7,277 nt of DNA from Syntrophus sp. (in: bacteria) (GTDB taxonomy: Bacteria; Desulfobacterota; Syntrophia; Syntrophales; UBA8958). The translations under genes and the position numbers were made by a program. Each line of letters starts with the position of its first letter. Within the stretch, counting starts at the first letter, position 1. The notes under the pieces were generated by a model that was not told the origin of the DNA, searched no databases, and worked only from the letters and a program-made list of their open reading frames with translations. The stretch is from NCBI GenBank assembly GCA_003451635.1, contig DMAT01000301.1, forward strand, positions 1-7,277. The letters are read 5' to 3'. Shown here one piece after another: positions 1 to 5,711 of the stretch.

Positions 1-153
1 CCGGATATGACGCCGGATGTCGTCTTCGTCGGACAGGAAGAGTCGGCGAGACGCAAATTCCTGCTCGTAGAGTTCCTTTTCCCGCTGCAGGCGCCGGTCA
101 TTGCGCCAGGTGCGAAATTGCCGCCCGTAATTTTTTAGAGGATCTATTAGCAA
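1..153 (-). CDS. Unrecognised protein, N-terminal 51 codons (continues past window)
   Basis: The frame from TTG at 153-151 is open to base 1 for exactly 51 codons and reads like real protein: MLIDPLKNYGRQFRTWRND at the start, then a strongly charged helix rich in Arg, Glu and Lys (RLQREKELYEQEF, 21-33), then RRLFLSDEDDIRRHIR. There is no signal peptide or membrane span in the visible part. The GAGGT ribosome site and the 21-base spacing after the GT-D-like gene show that it belongs to the same operon. The family cannot be named from this fragment; genes in this position of glycan loci are often further transferases or methyltransferases, but nothing visible supports either. Confidence 0.65.
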   Translation of the reverse strand, partial: MLIDPLKNYGRQFRTWRNDRRLQREKELYEQEFASRRLFLSDEDDIRRHIR

Positions 154-158
154 AGATT

Positions 159-163
159 ACCTC
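159..163 (-). promoter_or_regulatory. Ribosome binding site for the TTG-initiated gene at the left edge
   Basis: GAGGT on the minus strand lies six bases (counted from GAGG) before the TTG at 153-151. An in-frame TAA two codons upstream of the TTG rules out an earlier start, so this site fixes the N-terminus. It sits in the 21-base gap after the GT-D-like gene. Confidence 0.6.
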
Positions 164-174
164 ATTGACGAAGT

Positions 175-1098
175 TTAAAGGCGATGGTGCGTGTAGAGTC
201 TTGCCCCGTTCGATTTATCCACCCGGTCGTTCATCATGCTGAAGACATGGCCGGCGTCAATCACGGGGATGGAAAGGGCTGCCGCAGTATCCACGCATAC
301 GGTCAGGGCGCCGATTCCCGCCCCTACCAGACATAGATCGGTATTCACCGGTATGTTCGCAAGGAGATGATCTTTCATCGAGGACCAGCGAGTGGCCACA
401 TATTCGGCGGGTATCTCGGCAAAGGCAATTTCGGGATGGCTGTCAAAACTGGTGAACCAGCGCCGACAGGCCGCTTGATCCCATTCCGAACCGATGAGGC
501 AGATCTTTTTACCATCCATCAGGCGGGTAAAAGGAACGGAGGAAAGCCATGCATAAACGACATAGAAGGGGAGGTAGTTGTCCCCGGTCAGGGGAATATG
601 GTGTTTTTCAAGTAATTTCAGGAATGTTGTGGCCGATGGCCGCTTTTTGAGGCGAGAGACGAGGGCCATTATTCCCCGGCGGGGCGGCTCGACATTGCCG
701 GGAAATATGAGGGGCGCAAGCAAGCCTTCCCGGGATAGTCTGGTCAGGGCGTCAATGTGCAGGGGCAGGGCGGATTTAATGGCCGCCGCAGATTCCGCCT
801 GGCGGTAGAGGCCGTTGCAGTCAAGGCTCAGGGCGTAGAACGCGTATTCCCCGTCGGCAAAGCGGACGACGGGGAGGGGCAGGCGGTTAGCCAGGCTTTG
901 CTGAACAAGGTCCTGAAGTTTCTGAAGATAGGCATTACCGTCGGCGGCGGAGCGGTGGAACAGGCATGTCTCCTCGCTTGCCATTTCCGGCTTGTTGGCA
1001 GCCAGAACATCGCCGTTATTGACGCCGTCGATAACCAGGCGCTGAAAATGAAAATCCCGGTTGGGCATTGCGATGTCGTCAAGAGCCGATTTTACCAT
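175..1098 (-). CDS. GT-D (DUF1792)-like putative glycosyltransferase
   Basis: A 307-residue soluble protein. Residues 76-84 read PVVRFADGE, like the R-F-G-D-G-E segment of GT-D glycosyltransferases (DUF1792, typified by streptococcal dGT1), in which the D-x-E pair binds metal and nucleotide sugar; here Ala replaces the first Gly and D82/E84 remain. Near the C-terminus, LVGAGIGAL (257-265) and VIDAGHVFSMM (279-289) match the family's Rossmann-like glycine turn and the terminal IDxGH strand. The middle has GKKICLIGSE (196-205), another beta strand with a glycine turn. I am fairly sure of a nucleotide-binding alpha/beta fold and moderately sure of GT-D. The ATG at 1098 overlaps the SxtJ stop by 7 bases (ATGGTAA), so translation is coupled. 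This would place a glycosyl transfer step with the decoration module. About 50 poorly conserved residues precede the recognisable domain. Confidence 0.75.
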   Translation of the reverse strand: MVKSALDDIAMPNRDFHFQRLVIDGVNNGDVLAANKPEMASEETCLFHRSAADGNAYLQKLQDLVQQSLANRLPLPVVRFADGEYAFYALSLDCNGLYRQAESAAAIKSALPLHIDALTRLSREGLLAPLIFPGNVEPPRRGIMALVSRLKKRPSATTFLKLLEKHHIPLTGDNYLPFYVVYAWLSSVPFTRLMDGKKICLIGSEWDQAACRRWFTSFDSHPEIAFAEIPAEYVATRWSSMKDHLLANIPVNTDLCLVGAGIGALTVCVDTAAALSIPVIDAGHVFSMMNDRVDKSNGARLYTHHRL

Positions 1099-1463
1099 GT
1101 CTTTTCAAAATCAGCCGGGGTGTAGGTCTTTTGCAGGTCTTCAAAATAGCTCTGACGTTTGTTGGCCCGGAAGTGATCCACGAGGGGGCGGTTGAAGATT
1201 CGGTAAACAAAGGCCAGGGGGGTGAGGATGAAATAGAAGGTCGCCGTAAGGATGACCCGGGAATTGAAGGCCCCGAGAACAGCGGCAAACTTCATCCAGT
1301 AGCGGGCGAGGGCGGTGGTGAACCGGCTTTCAAAGGCATTGCCCAGGGTCAGAAGCAGGGCAACCCACAACAGCCACTGGGCCCTGAAGATCACGTAGGC
1401 AATCAGGACGGCCAGGGTCAGGACGCTGATGGTTTTTGATGTGGCAAGACGATCCAGTTCCAT
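1092..1463 (-). CDS. SxtJ-family small membrane protein
   Basis: A 123-residue integral membrane protein with hydrophobic segments at about residues 11-26, 28-42 and 68-90, separated by a polar stretch containing ESRFTTALARYWMKF (45-59). The third segment ends in FILTPLAFVYRIFNR (78-92), the proline-containing signature I associate with SxtJ proteins. A charged cytoplasmic-type tail ends YFEDLQKTYTPADFEKTW. SxtJ is named after a gene of unknown function in cyanobacterial saxitoxin clusters, where it neighbours the carbamoyltransferase sxtI. Here too it lies in a carbamoyltransferase unit, right after the DUF5989-like gene (10-base gap), and its TAA overlaps the next gene's ATG. Its role is unproven; I infer a membrane scaffold or channel partner for the small protein and the SGNH enzyme. 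The ATG at 1463 has a weak GCGGG ribosome site. Confidence 0.85.
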   Translation of the reverse strand: MELDRLATSKTISVLTLAVLIAYVIFRAQWLLWVALLLTLGNAFESRFTTALARYWMKFAAVLGAFNSRVILTATFYFILTPLAFVYRIFNRPLVDHFRANKRQSYFEDLQKTYTPADFEKTW

Positions 1464-1473
1464 GATCCCGCGC

Positions 1474-1620
1474 CTAAAACAGGGTATAGATGAAGGGGGC
1501 CACGGCGGAGCCGCTCGACATGATCAGGATGCCCATGAGGAGAAGCATGATGATCATGGGCAGGAGCCACCATTTTTTTCTTTCCTTCAGGAACCCCCAG
1601 AAGTCCCTTAGAATTTCCAT
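1474..1620 (-). CDS. Small single-span membrane protein, DUF5989-like (SxtK-like)
   Basis: A 48-residue ORF, ATG at 1620 to TAG at 1476-1474, with a GAAGGAAAG ribosome site about 7 bases upstream. It begins with an amphipathic charged segment ending KERKKWW (13-18), then one hydrophobic span of about residues 19-35 containing repeated Met, Leu and Ile, then a small-residue linker SSGSAVAP and the terminal tail FIYTLF. This matches what I remember of DUF5989 proteins, which occur beside carbamoyltransferases and SxtJ proteins. By the positive-inside rule the lysine-rich end is cytoplasmic and the FIYTLF tail extracytoplasmic. The tail resembles the C-terminal FIYxxF of DltX, a similarly sized protein of the D-alanylation pathway, where the tyrosine carries the acyl group. 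The SxtJ-like gene starts 10 bases after the stop, which argues strongly that this short frame is real. Function is otherwise unknown. Confidence 0.87.
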   Translation of the reverse strand: MEILRDFWGFLKERKKWWLLPMIIMLLLMGILIMSSGSAVAPFIYTLF

Positions 1621-1653
1621 TTTATCACTTTCCTTCTTTGTAATGAGGTTGTT

Positions 1654-1682
1654 CGTATAGCAATGGGACGCTGATTTTGCAA
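1654..1682 (-). promoter_or_regulatory. Possible extended -10 promoter before the DUF5989-like gene
   Basis: The minus strand has TGC followed by TATACG (1659-1654), an extended -10 element, and TTGCAA (1682-1677) 17 bases upstream as a weak -35 (4 of 6). It lies in the 159-base gap between the SGNH and DUF5989 genes (1621-1779), with about 27 bases from the predicted start of transcription to the ATG at 1620. The same gap holds a weak 6-base-pair hairpin (AGGGAA/TTCCCT, 1726-1706) without a T-run. Confidence 0.3.
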
Positions 1683-1779
1683 ATTAAATTCCTGGCCGTC
1701 AGGGAAGGGAACACTAGCTTTTCCCTCTTCGGGATTCCCGATCATGTCTCGGATGCCTCCGGCCATGGTCAGGAATTAG

Positions 1780-2811
1780 CTATTGAGCCCGTCTGGCCTC
1801 GATAACCTTGGCCAAGGTATCGGCAATGATCTTGTGGCCCAGGGCGTTGATATGATCATCGAGGACGTAGAAATGCTGCTTTTGCAATTTATCGGAAAAA
1901 TCCAGAACGATCATGTTTTTCAGATAGGGAGGATAATTTCCCGCAGCGAGCTTCTTTTTCAAATCGGTCGGAAAATTCTTGCTGTCGTCGGGATTCCTGC
2001 CGTTCATCACGAAAGTTATGATCGTCACTTTGCCAAGTTCCAACCCGCTATTCTGGACGGCGTTGAGAAAAAGGTCAATTTCGTCCCTGCCCGTGACGAC
2101 CCCTGATTGTCTCCGACGCTGCTCAATTTCGTCCCACCTCTTCTTGATTTTAATCCAGAGGTACTTTCCAAAGAAATATCGAAGCGAGTCCTTGTAAAGC
2201 TCCTGATATTCCTTATATTGTTGAGAAGACATTATTGGCAGTTGGTTTTGATTGAGATAGAATTCCCGATTTTCGTCGATATCGTTGCCGCAGTACTGGA
2301 TGATGAGATATTTCATACGATCCGTCGGGAAGCGTCGGAGAATCATCATTTCCCGGGCCGTGCCGTACGAGGCGACGGCGGCATTAAGGACTTTGATCCC
2401 AATTTTCTTTTCCAACTGCTTTGCAAAGGTTTCTTCCTGGTTCACCCCCCAGCCCATGGCAAAAGAGTCTCCGGCGACGACGATTTCCGGATGCTGTAGG
2501 GACGCCTCATCGTCACGGGTGCCCAGAACGTTGATATCATAGCTGTTCATAAATTCACGCCCGCTAAAGGTGCAGGCCCCTGGCTTTAGGGTGTAGCCAA
2601 TGGCGGGGTCATATCGGGCGCAGGCCGGTTCGAACTTGATGATAGGGCGTTCCCGGGCGTAGATATAGCCGATCATGTTGCCGATTCGTTGGGGGCATTG
2701 TTTGAGGATATCGGGATTACGGACAAGAAGAAACAGCAGCCCTTCCAGGAGCGAAAGAATTGCCAGGAGAAGCAATATATTGAAAGCGATTATTTTAACT
2801 GCCCTTTTCAA
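1780..2811 (-). CDS. Membrane-anchored SGNH/GDSL-type hydrolase or transferase
   Basis: A 343-residue protein with a basic N-terminus (KRAVK), one hydrophobic segment at about residues 7-30 acting as an uncleaved signal anchor, and an extracytoplasmic SGNH domain. Catalytic blocks are visible: GDSFAMG (114-120, nucleophile Ser116), the block II glycine in ASYGTAREM (147-155), QYCGND (172-177, Asn176) and LDDHINALGH (317-326, Asp318/319 and His320). Such enzymes add or remove ester groups on exported glycans; the DltD, AlgX and PatB types work with membrane partners. The start is TTG at 2811, since an in-frame TAA lies three codons upstream and a later start would remove the basic anchor flank; the ribosome site is weak. 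It follows the carbamoyltransferase by 67 bases and is followed by DUF5989 and SxtJ homologues. I infer that it is the periplasmic modifying enzyme of this set. Whether it handles carbamoyl, acetyl or another acyl group is unknown. Confidence 0.88.
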   Translation of the reverse strand: MKRAVKIIAFNILLLLAILSLLEGLLFLLVRNPDILKQCPQRIGNMIGYIYARERPIIKFEPACARYDPAIGYTLKPGACTFSGREFMNSYDINVLGTRDDEASLQHPEIVVAGDSFAMGWGVNQEETFAKQLEKKIGIKVLNAAVASYGTAREMMILRRFPTDRMKYLIIQYCGNDIDENREFYLNQNQLPIMSSQQYKEYQELYKDSLRYFFGKYLWIKIKKRWDEIEQRRRQSGVVTGRDEIDLFLNAVQNSGLELGKVTIITFVMNGRNPDDSKNFPTDLKKKLAAGNYPPYLKNMIVLDFSDKLQKQHFYVLDDHINALGHKIIADTLAKVIEARRAQ

Positions 2812-2831
2812 TGATGATTACCCACAATCAT
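2808..2831 (-). promoter_or_regulatory. Small hairpin and 7-codon leader frame at the SGNH gene start
   Basis: ATGATT and AATCAT form a perfect 6-base inverted repeat (2831-2826 with 2819-2814) around the loop GTGGGT, which is the only weak Shine-Dalgarno-like sequence before the TTG start at 2811. The first ATG of this repeat also opens a frame reading MIVGNHH, whose TGA overlaps the TTG start as TTGA. Either could set a low or coupled translation level. The stem is AT-rich and the leader frame has no strong ribosome site, so this is tentative. Confidence 0.25.
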
Positions 2832-2847
2832 GTTACCGCGCTTCTTT

Positions 2848-2877
2848 AAAGAAAAACAGGGTGCCATCCCCCCTGTT
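2848..2877 (-). terminator. Terminator- or attenuator-like hairpin after the carbamoyltransferase
   Basis: Starting one base after the TAG stop, the minus strand reads AACAGGG, a 9-base loop, and CCCTGTT as a perfect 7-base-pair stem (2877-2871 with 2861-2855), then continues TTTCTTT, so the transcript runs into UUUUUCUUU. This is the form of a Rho-independent terminator, although the stem is short. Because the SGNH gene follows by only 67 bases on the same strand, partial termination that lowers expression of the downstream genes is more likely than an operon end. Confidence 0.5.
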
Positions 2878-2878
2878 C

Positions 2879-4741
2879 CTAATCCAGGCCATATTCCTCC
2901 TGCCAGTCGATTTCCTCCTGCCACGGTGGTTGTTCCGTCTTGGTGAAGATGAAGTCTCCCACGACCAGATAATCCATGTCCGTCCGCATGAAGCAGCGAT
3001 AGGCATCCTCGGGGGTGCAGACAATGGGTTCCCCCCGGACGTTGAAGCTCGTATTGACGAGTACCCCGTATCCCGTCTGGTCCTTGAAGGCCTTCAGAAG
3101 CTCCCAGAAGCGGGGATTGGTTTCCCGGTGTACCGTCTGGAGGCGGGCTGTATAGTCGAGATGGGTAATGGCGGGGACGTCGGAGCGGACATAATAGAGC
3201 TTGTCCCGGATAGGCTGCTGATGGTAATCCGGGGGCAGGGAATAGCGCCGCCCCTTCTGAACATCGGCGATGAGGAGCATATAAGGCGAGGGAGTCTCCA
3301 TTTCGAAGTATTCCGCGACGTCTTCATACAGGACGGAGGGTGCAAAGGGGCGGAAGCTCTCCCGGAACTTAATTTTAAGGTTCAGACGTTTCTGCATCTC
3401 CTTGTTCCGGGCGTCGCCCAGGATGCTTCGGTTCCCAAGGGCCCGGGGCCCCCATTCCATCCGGCCCTGGAACCAGCCGACCGCCTTGCCCTGGGCCAGA
3501 TAAGCGGCGACGGCGGCGCTCAATACCTCGATGGTTTCCATACGGCGGTATGGCGCCTGGTACTTTTTGGCCGTGCCGAGAATCTCCAGATCGCTGAAAT
3601 CCGGCCCCAGGTAGGCGCCATGCATCCGATCCTTTCCCCCGGGATTTTTCCGGGGCTGTTTATAATACATATGATGGATGGCATAGGCGGCCCCGAGGGC
3701 CCCGCCGGCGTCTCCCGCGGCGGATTGGATCCAGATGTCGTCAAAGTCTCCGCCCCGGAGAAGCTTGCCGTTGGATACGCAATTGAGGGCTACCCCTCCG
3801 GACAGGCAGAGGTTCTTCGCCCCGGTCAGGTTTTTCGCCGTATGGGCCATCTTGGCGACGATCTCTTCGGTAACCTGTTGGATGGCAAAGGCCAGATCGC
3901 CGTGGCGCTGTTCAATGTCCGTCTCCGCCGTCCGGCGGGGGAATCCGAAAAGGGTCTCCCATTTGTCGTCCTTCACCATGCTGAGTCCGGTGGTGTAATC
4001 GAAGTAGTCCTGATCCAACCAGATGGAACCGTCTTCCTTGACATCCACAAGGTGATCGAGAATGGCCTTCTTATAGCGTCTGACCTGTTCCGAGGCGGGA
4101 TCGCCGTAGGGGGCCAGGCCCATCAGCTTGTATTCCCCGGAATTAACCCGGAATCCCAGATAATGGGTGAAGGCGGAATAGAGGAGTCCCACGGAGTGGG
4201 GAAAGCGCATCTCCTTCAGGAGGGTGATGTCATTGCCCCGGCCGTGGCAGATGGAGGCGGTGGCCCATTCCCCAACGCCATCAATGGTCAGGATGGCCGC
4301 TTCGTCAAAGGGGGAAGGGAAAAAGGCGCTGGCGGCGTGGGCCAGGTGGTGATCCGTAAAGAGGAGCTTAAGGTCTTTGGCCTCTCCGTTTCCGATCTTT
4401 TTTAGTTCATCCCGGATAAGTTTTTTCAGGAATACCTTCTCCTTGATCCAGACGGGAATGGCGGAGAGGAAGGACTTCAACCCTTGCGGGGCGTAGGCGT
4501 AATAGGTCTCCAGGAGCCTTTCGAACTTCAGGAGGGGCTTGTCGTAGAAAACGACGGCTTCCAGATCCTCCACTCCGATTCCGCCGTATTCGAGGCAGAA
4601 GGCGGCGGCGCGGGCCGGGAAGGCCGGATCGTGTTTCTTGCGGGTAAAGCGCTCCTCCTGAGCGGCGGCAACGATCTCCCCGTCCTTGAGGAGGGCGGCG
4701 GCGGAATCATGGTAAAAGGCGGAGATGCCAAAAATATACAT
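2879..4741 (-). CDS. Carbamoyltransferase (NodU/CmcH/TobZ/SxtI family)
   Basis: A full-length 620-residue O-carbamoyltransferase, expected to transfer carbamoyl from carbamoyl phosphate to a hydroxyl group, in TobZ through a carbamoyl-adenylate formed with ATP. The N-terminal Kae1-like ASKHA domain shows HDSAAALL (11-18), EERFTRKKHD (29-38), metal-ligand DHHLAHAASAF (130-140), IDGVGEWATAS (153-163), GEYKLMGLAPYG (202-213), LSGGVALNC (313-321) and AAGDAGGALGAA (341-352). The C-terminal domain shows GRMEWGPRALGNRSIL (426-441), KFRESFRPFAPS (458-469) and VNTSFNVRGEPIVCTPEDA (562-580). All expected motifs are present, so it should be active. It is cytoplasmic, with no signal or membrane span. The ATG at 4741 is preceded by GAGGA seven bases upstream. 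It begins the transcription unit whose later genes resemble sxtJ/sxtK neighbours, and a terminator-like hairpin follows the stop. The substrate is probably a sugar nucleotide or lipid-linked sugar of the local glycan, but this is inferred from context. Confidence 0.95.
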   Translation of the reverse strand: MYIFGISAFYHDSAAALLKDGEIVAAAQEERFTRKKHDPAFPARAAAFCLEYGGIGVEDLEAVVFYDKPLLKFERLLETYYAYAPQGLKSFLSAIPVWIKEKVFLKKLIRDELKKIGNGEAKDLKLLFTDHHLAHAASAFFPSPFDEAAILTIDGVGEWATASICHGRGNDITLLKEMRFPHSVGLLYSAFTHYLGFRVNSGEYKLMGLAPYGDPASEQVRRYKKAILDHLVDVKEDGSIWLDQDYFDYTTGLSMVKDDKWETLFGFPRRTAETDIEQRHGDLAFAIQQVTEEIVAKMAHTAKNLTGAKNLCLSGGVALNCVSNGKLLRGGDFDDIWIQSAAGDAGGALGAAYAIHHMYYKQPRKNPGGKDRMHGAYLGPDFSDLEILGTAKKYQAPYRRMETIEVLSAAVAAYLAQGKAVGWFQGRMEWGPRALGNRSILGDARNKEMQKRLNLKIKFRESFRPFAPSVLYEDVAEYFEMETPSPYMLLIADVQKGRRYSLPPDYHQQPIRDKLYYVRSDVPAITHLDYTARLQTVHRETNPRFWELLKAFKDQTGYGVLVNTSFNVRGEPIVCTPEDAYRCFMRTDMDYLVVGDFIFTKTEQPPWQEEIDWQEEYGLD

Positions 4742-4777
4742 AAAAATGTCCTCTGTATCAATTCTTAAGATACTGGT

Positions 4778-4806
4778 CTCATAGGCTGATTTATGTTTTG
4801 CGTCAA
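4778..4806 (-). promoter_or_regulatory. Sigma70-type promoter before the carbamoyltransferase
   Basis: On the minus strand, TTGACG (4806-4801, 5 of 6 consensus) and TATGAG (4783-4778, 4 of 6) are separated by exactly 17 bases. Transcription would begin near 4771, leaving a leader of about 30 bases before the carbamoyltransferase ATG at 4741. A second, perfect TTGACA lies 22 bases upstream at 4828-4823 without a good -10 box at the right distance. The position in the only sizeable gap between the glycosyltransferases and the carbamoyltransferase suggests that the decoration module can be transcribed separately. This is a consensus match by eye, not proof of activity. Confidence 0.5.
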
Positions 4807-4831
4807 CGGTTTATCGCGAAGTTGTCAACGA

Positions 4832-5707
4832 TCATTCCTTCGAGATCTTCCTTCGCCGCAGCTCATCGTGAATAACCCTATATTTATCTAGCTTTTCCCT
4901 TGCCTCTCCCTTGTTATTGATAAAGGGCAGGCAGATCTTCAAGGTCAAGAGCCGCCAGCGGGTTTTCAGCGTCTCAGCTCTGACAATTCTAGAGATTGTT
5001 TCCGGACGGTAATGCTTCCGGTAAAATAGGTGTTCGGCCCTTATCTTTTTGCGCCAGACCTCGGTAGAGGTAGATTTACGTTCACTCTGTCCGTGGTAGT
5101 GGACCACCCCGGCCGCCTCGATGAATCCTATCTGCAAGCCCCGCCGCCGCATGCGCAGGCAGAGATCCTCATCCTCGCCATAGAGGAAATAATCTTCATC
5201 AAAACCGCCTAACGATATAATCGCCTCGCGGGGGGCGATCATGGCCGCCCCCAGTACACAGGCGATATGGCCGGGAAGATTGCTGATTTCTCCTGAGGTG
5301 TAGCGATGGCTGAGGTAACGCCGGGACACGGAATCCTGGCCCGTGCCGTCGGGGTTAAGGATGTGCAGGCCCGCCAGGCCGATTTCGGGATGTATTTCCA
5401 TATAGGACAGAGCCGTTGCGAGACAGTCCTCCTTCAATACCGTATCGGGATTCAAGAAAAGTATGTAGCGCCCCCGGCAATGGGCAATAGCCTGGTTATT
5501 GGCAACGGCGAAGCCCCGGTTCTCTTTGTTGGCGATGAGATGAACATCGGCAAATCCTGCGGCGATGAAGGCGGCGCTTCCGTCCATTGATGCATTGTCC
5601 ACAACAAAAATCTCTTTGTCAACGCCGGTCTGTTCGCTTACCGATACGAGGCAGGGGCCGATGAGATCGGCGGTGTTATAGGAAACGATGACGACGGATA
5701 TGTCCAC
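4832..5707 (-). CDS. GT2-family glycosyltransferase (WbbL/rhamnosyltransferase-like)
   Basis: A 291-residue inverting GT-A glycosyltransferase. Visible family motifs are VVIVSYN (5-11), VVDNASMDGS (35-44, nucleotide-binding strand and Asp), NRGFAVANN (63-71), the metal-binding FLNPDT (84-89, a DxD variant), GAAMIAPR (153-160), and GGFDEDYF followed by YGEDEDLCLR (about 167-185, catalytic-base region). VHYHGQS (202-208) follows. This pattern is typical of WbbL-type rhamnosyltransferases in O-antigen and EPS loci; the actual sugar is unknown. There is no membrane span apart from a weakly hydrophobic stretch near 253-263, and the C-terminus is basic and probably membrane-associated. The start is GTG at 5707-5705, supported by AGAGG eight bases upstream and only 4 bases after the GT4 stop, so the two form one operon. 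The 90-base gap after its TGA contains a promoter for the next gene. Confidence 0.93.
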   Translation of the reverse strand: MDISVVIVSYNTADLIGPCLVSVSEQTGVDKEIFVVDNASMDGSAAFIAAGFADVHLIANKENRGFAVANNQAIAHCRGRYILFLNPDTVLKEDCLATALSYMEIHPEIGLAGLHILNPDGTGQDSVSRRYLSHRYTSGEISNLPGHIACVLGAAMIAPREAIISLGGFDEDYFLYGEDEDLCLRMRRRGLQIGFIEAAGVVHYHGQSERKSTSTEVWRKKIRAEHLFYRKHYRPETISRIVRAETLKTRWRLLTLKICLPFINNKGEAREKLDKYRVIHDELRRRKISKE

Positions 5708-5711
5708 GTTA

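Noticed and set aside
1706..1726. Inverted repeat AGGGAA/TTCCCT with a 9-base loop after the SGNH gene
   Set aside because: The stem is only six base pairs and no T-run follows, so I do not call it a terminator.
1608..1766. A 52-codon minus-strand frame in the gap between the SGNH and DUF5989-like genes, beginning MAGGIRDMIGN
   Set aside because: It has no ribosome site, runs out of frame into the better-supported DUF5989-like gene, and its C-terminal part is irregular and basic. A real short peptide cannot be excluded, but nothing supports it beyond being open.
2842..2853. Perfect 12-base palindrome TTCTTTAAAGAA
   Set aside because: It overlaps the T-run of the terminator-like hairpin and is low in complexity; a separate operator role has no support.
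2675..4405. A 576-codon open frame on the plus strand, opposite the carbamoyltransferase
   Set aside because: It lies across a gene with every catalytic motif of its family. The translation is glycine-, proline- and valine-rich without recognisable motifs, as expected of an antisense shadow of a GC-rich gene.
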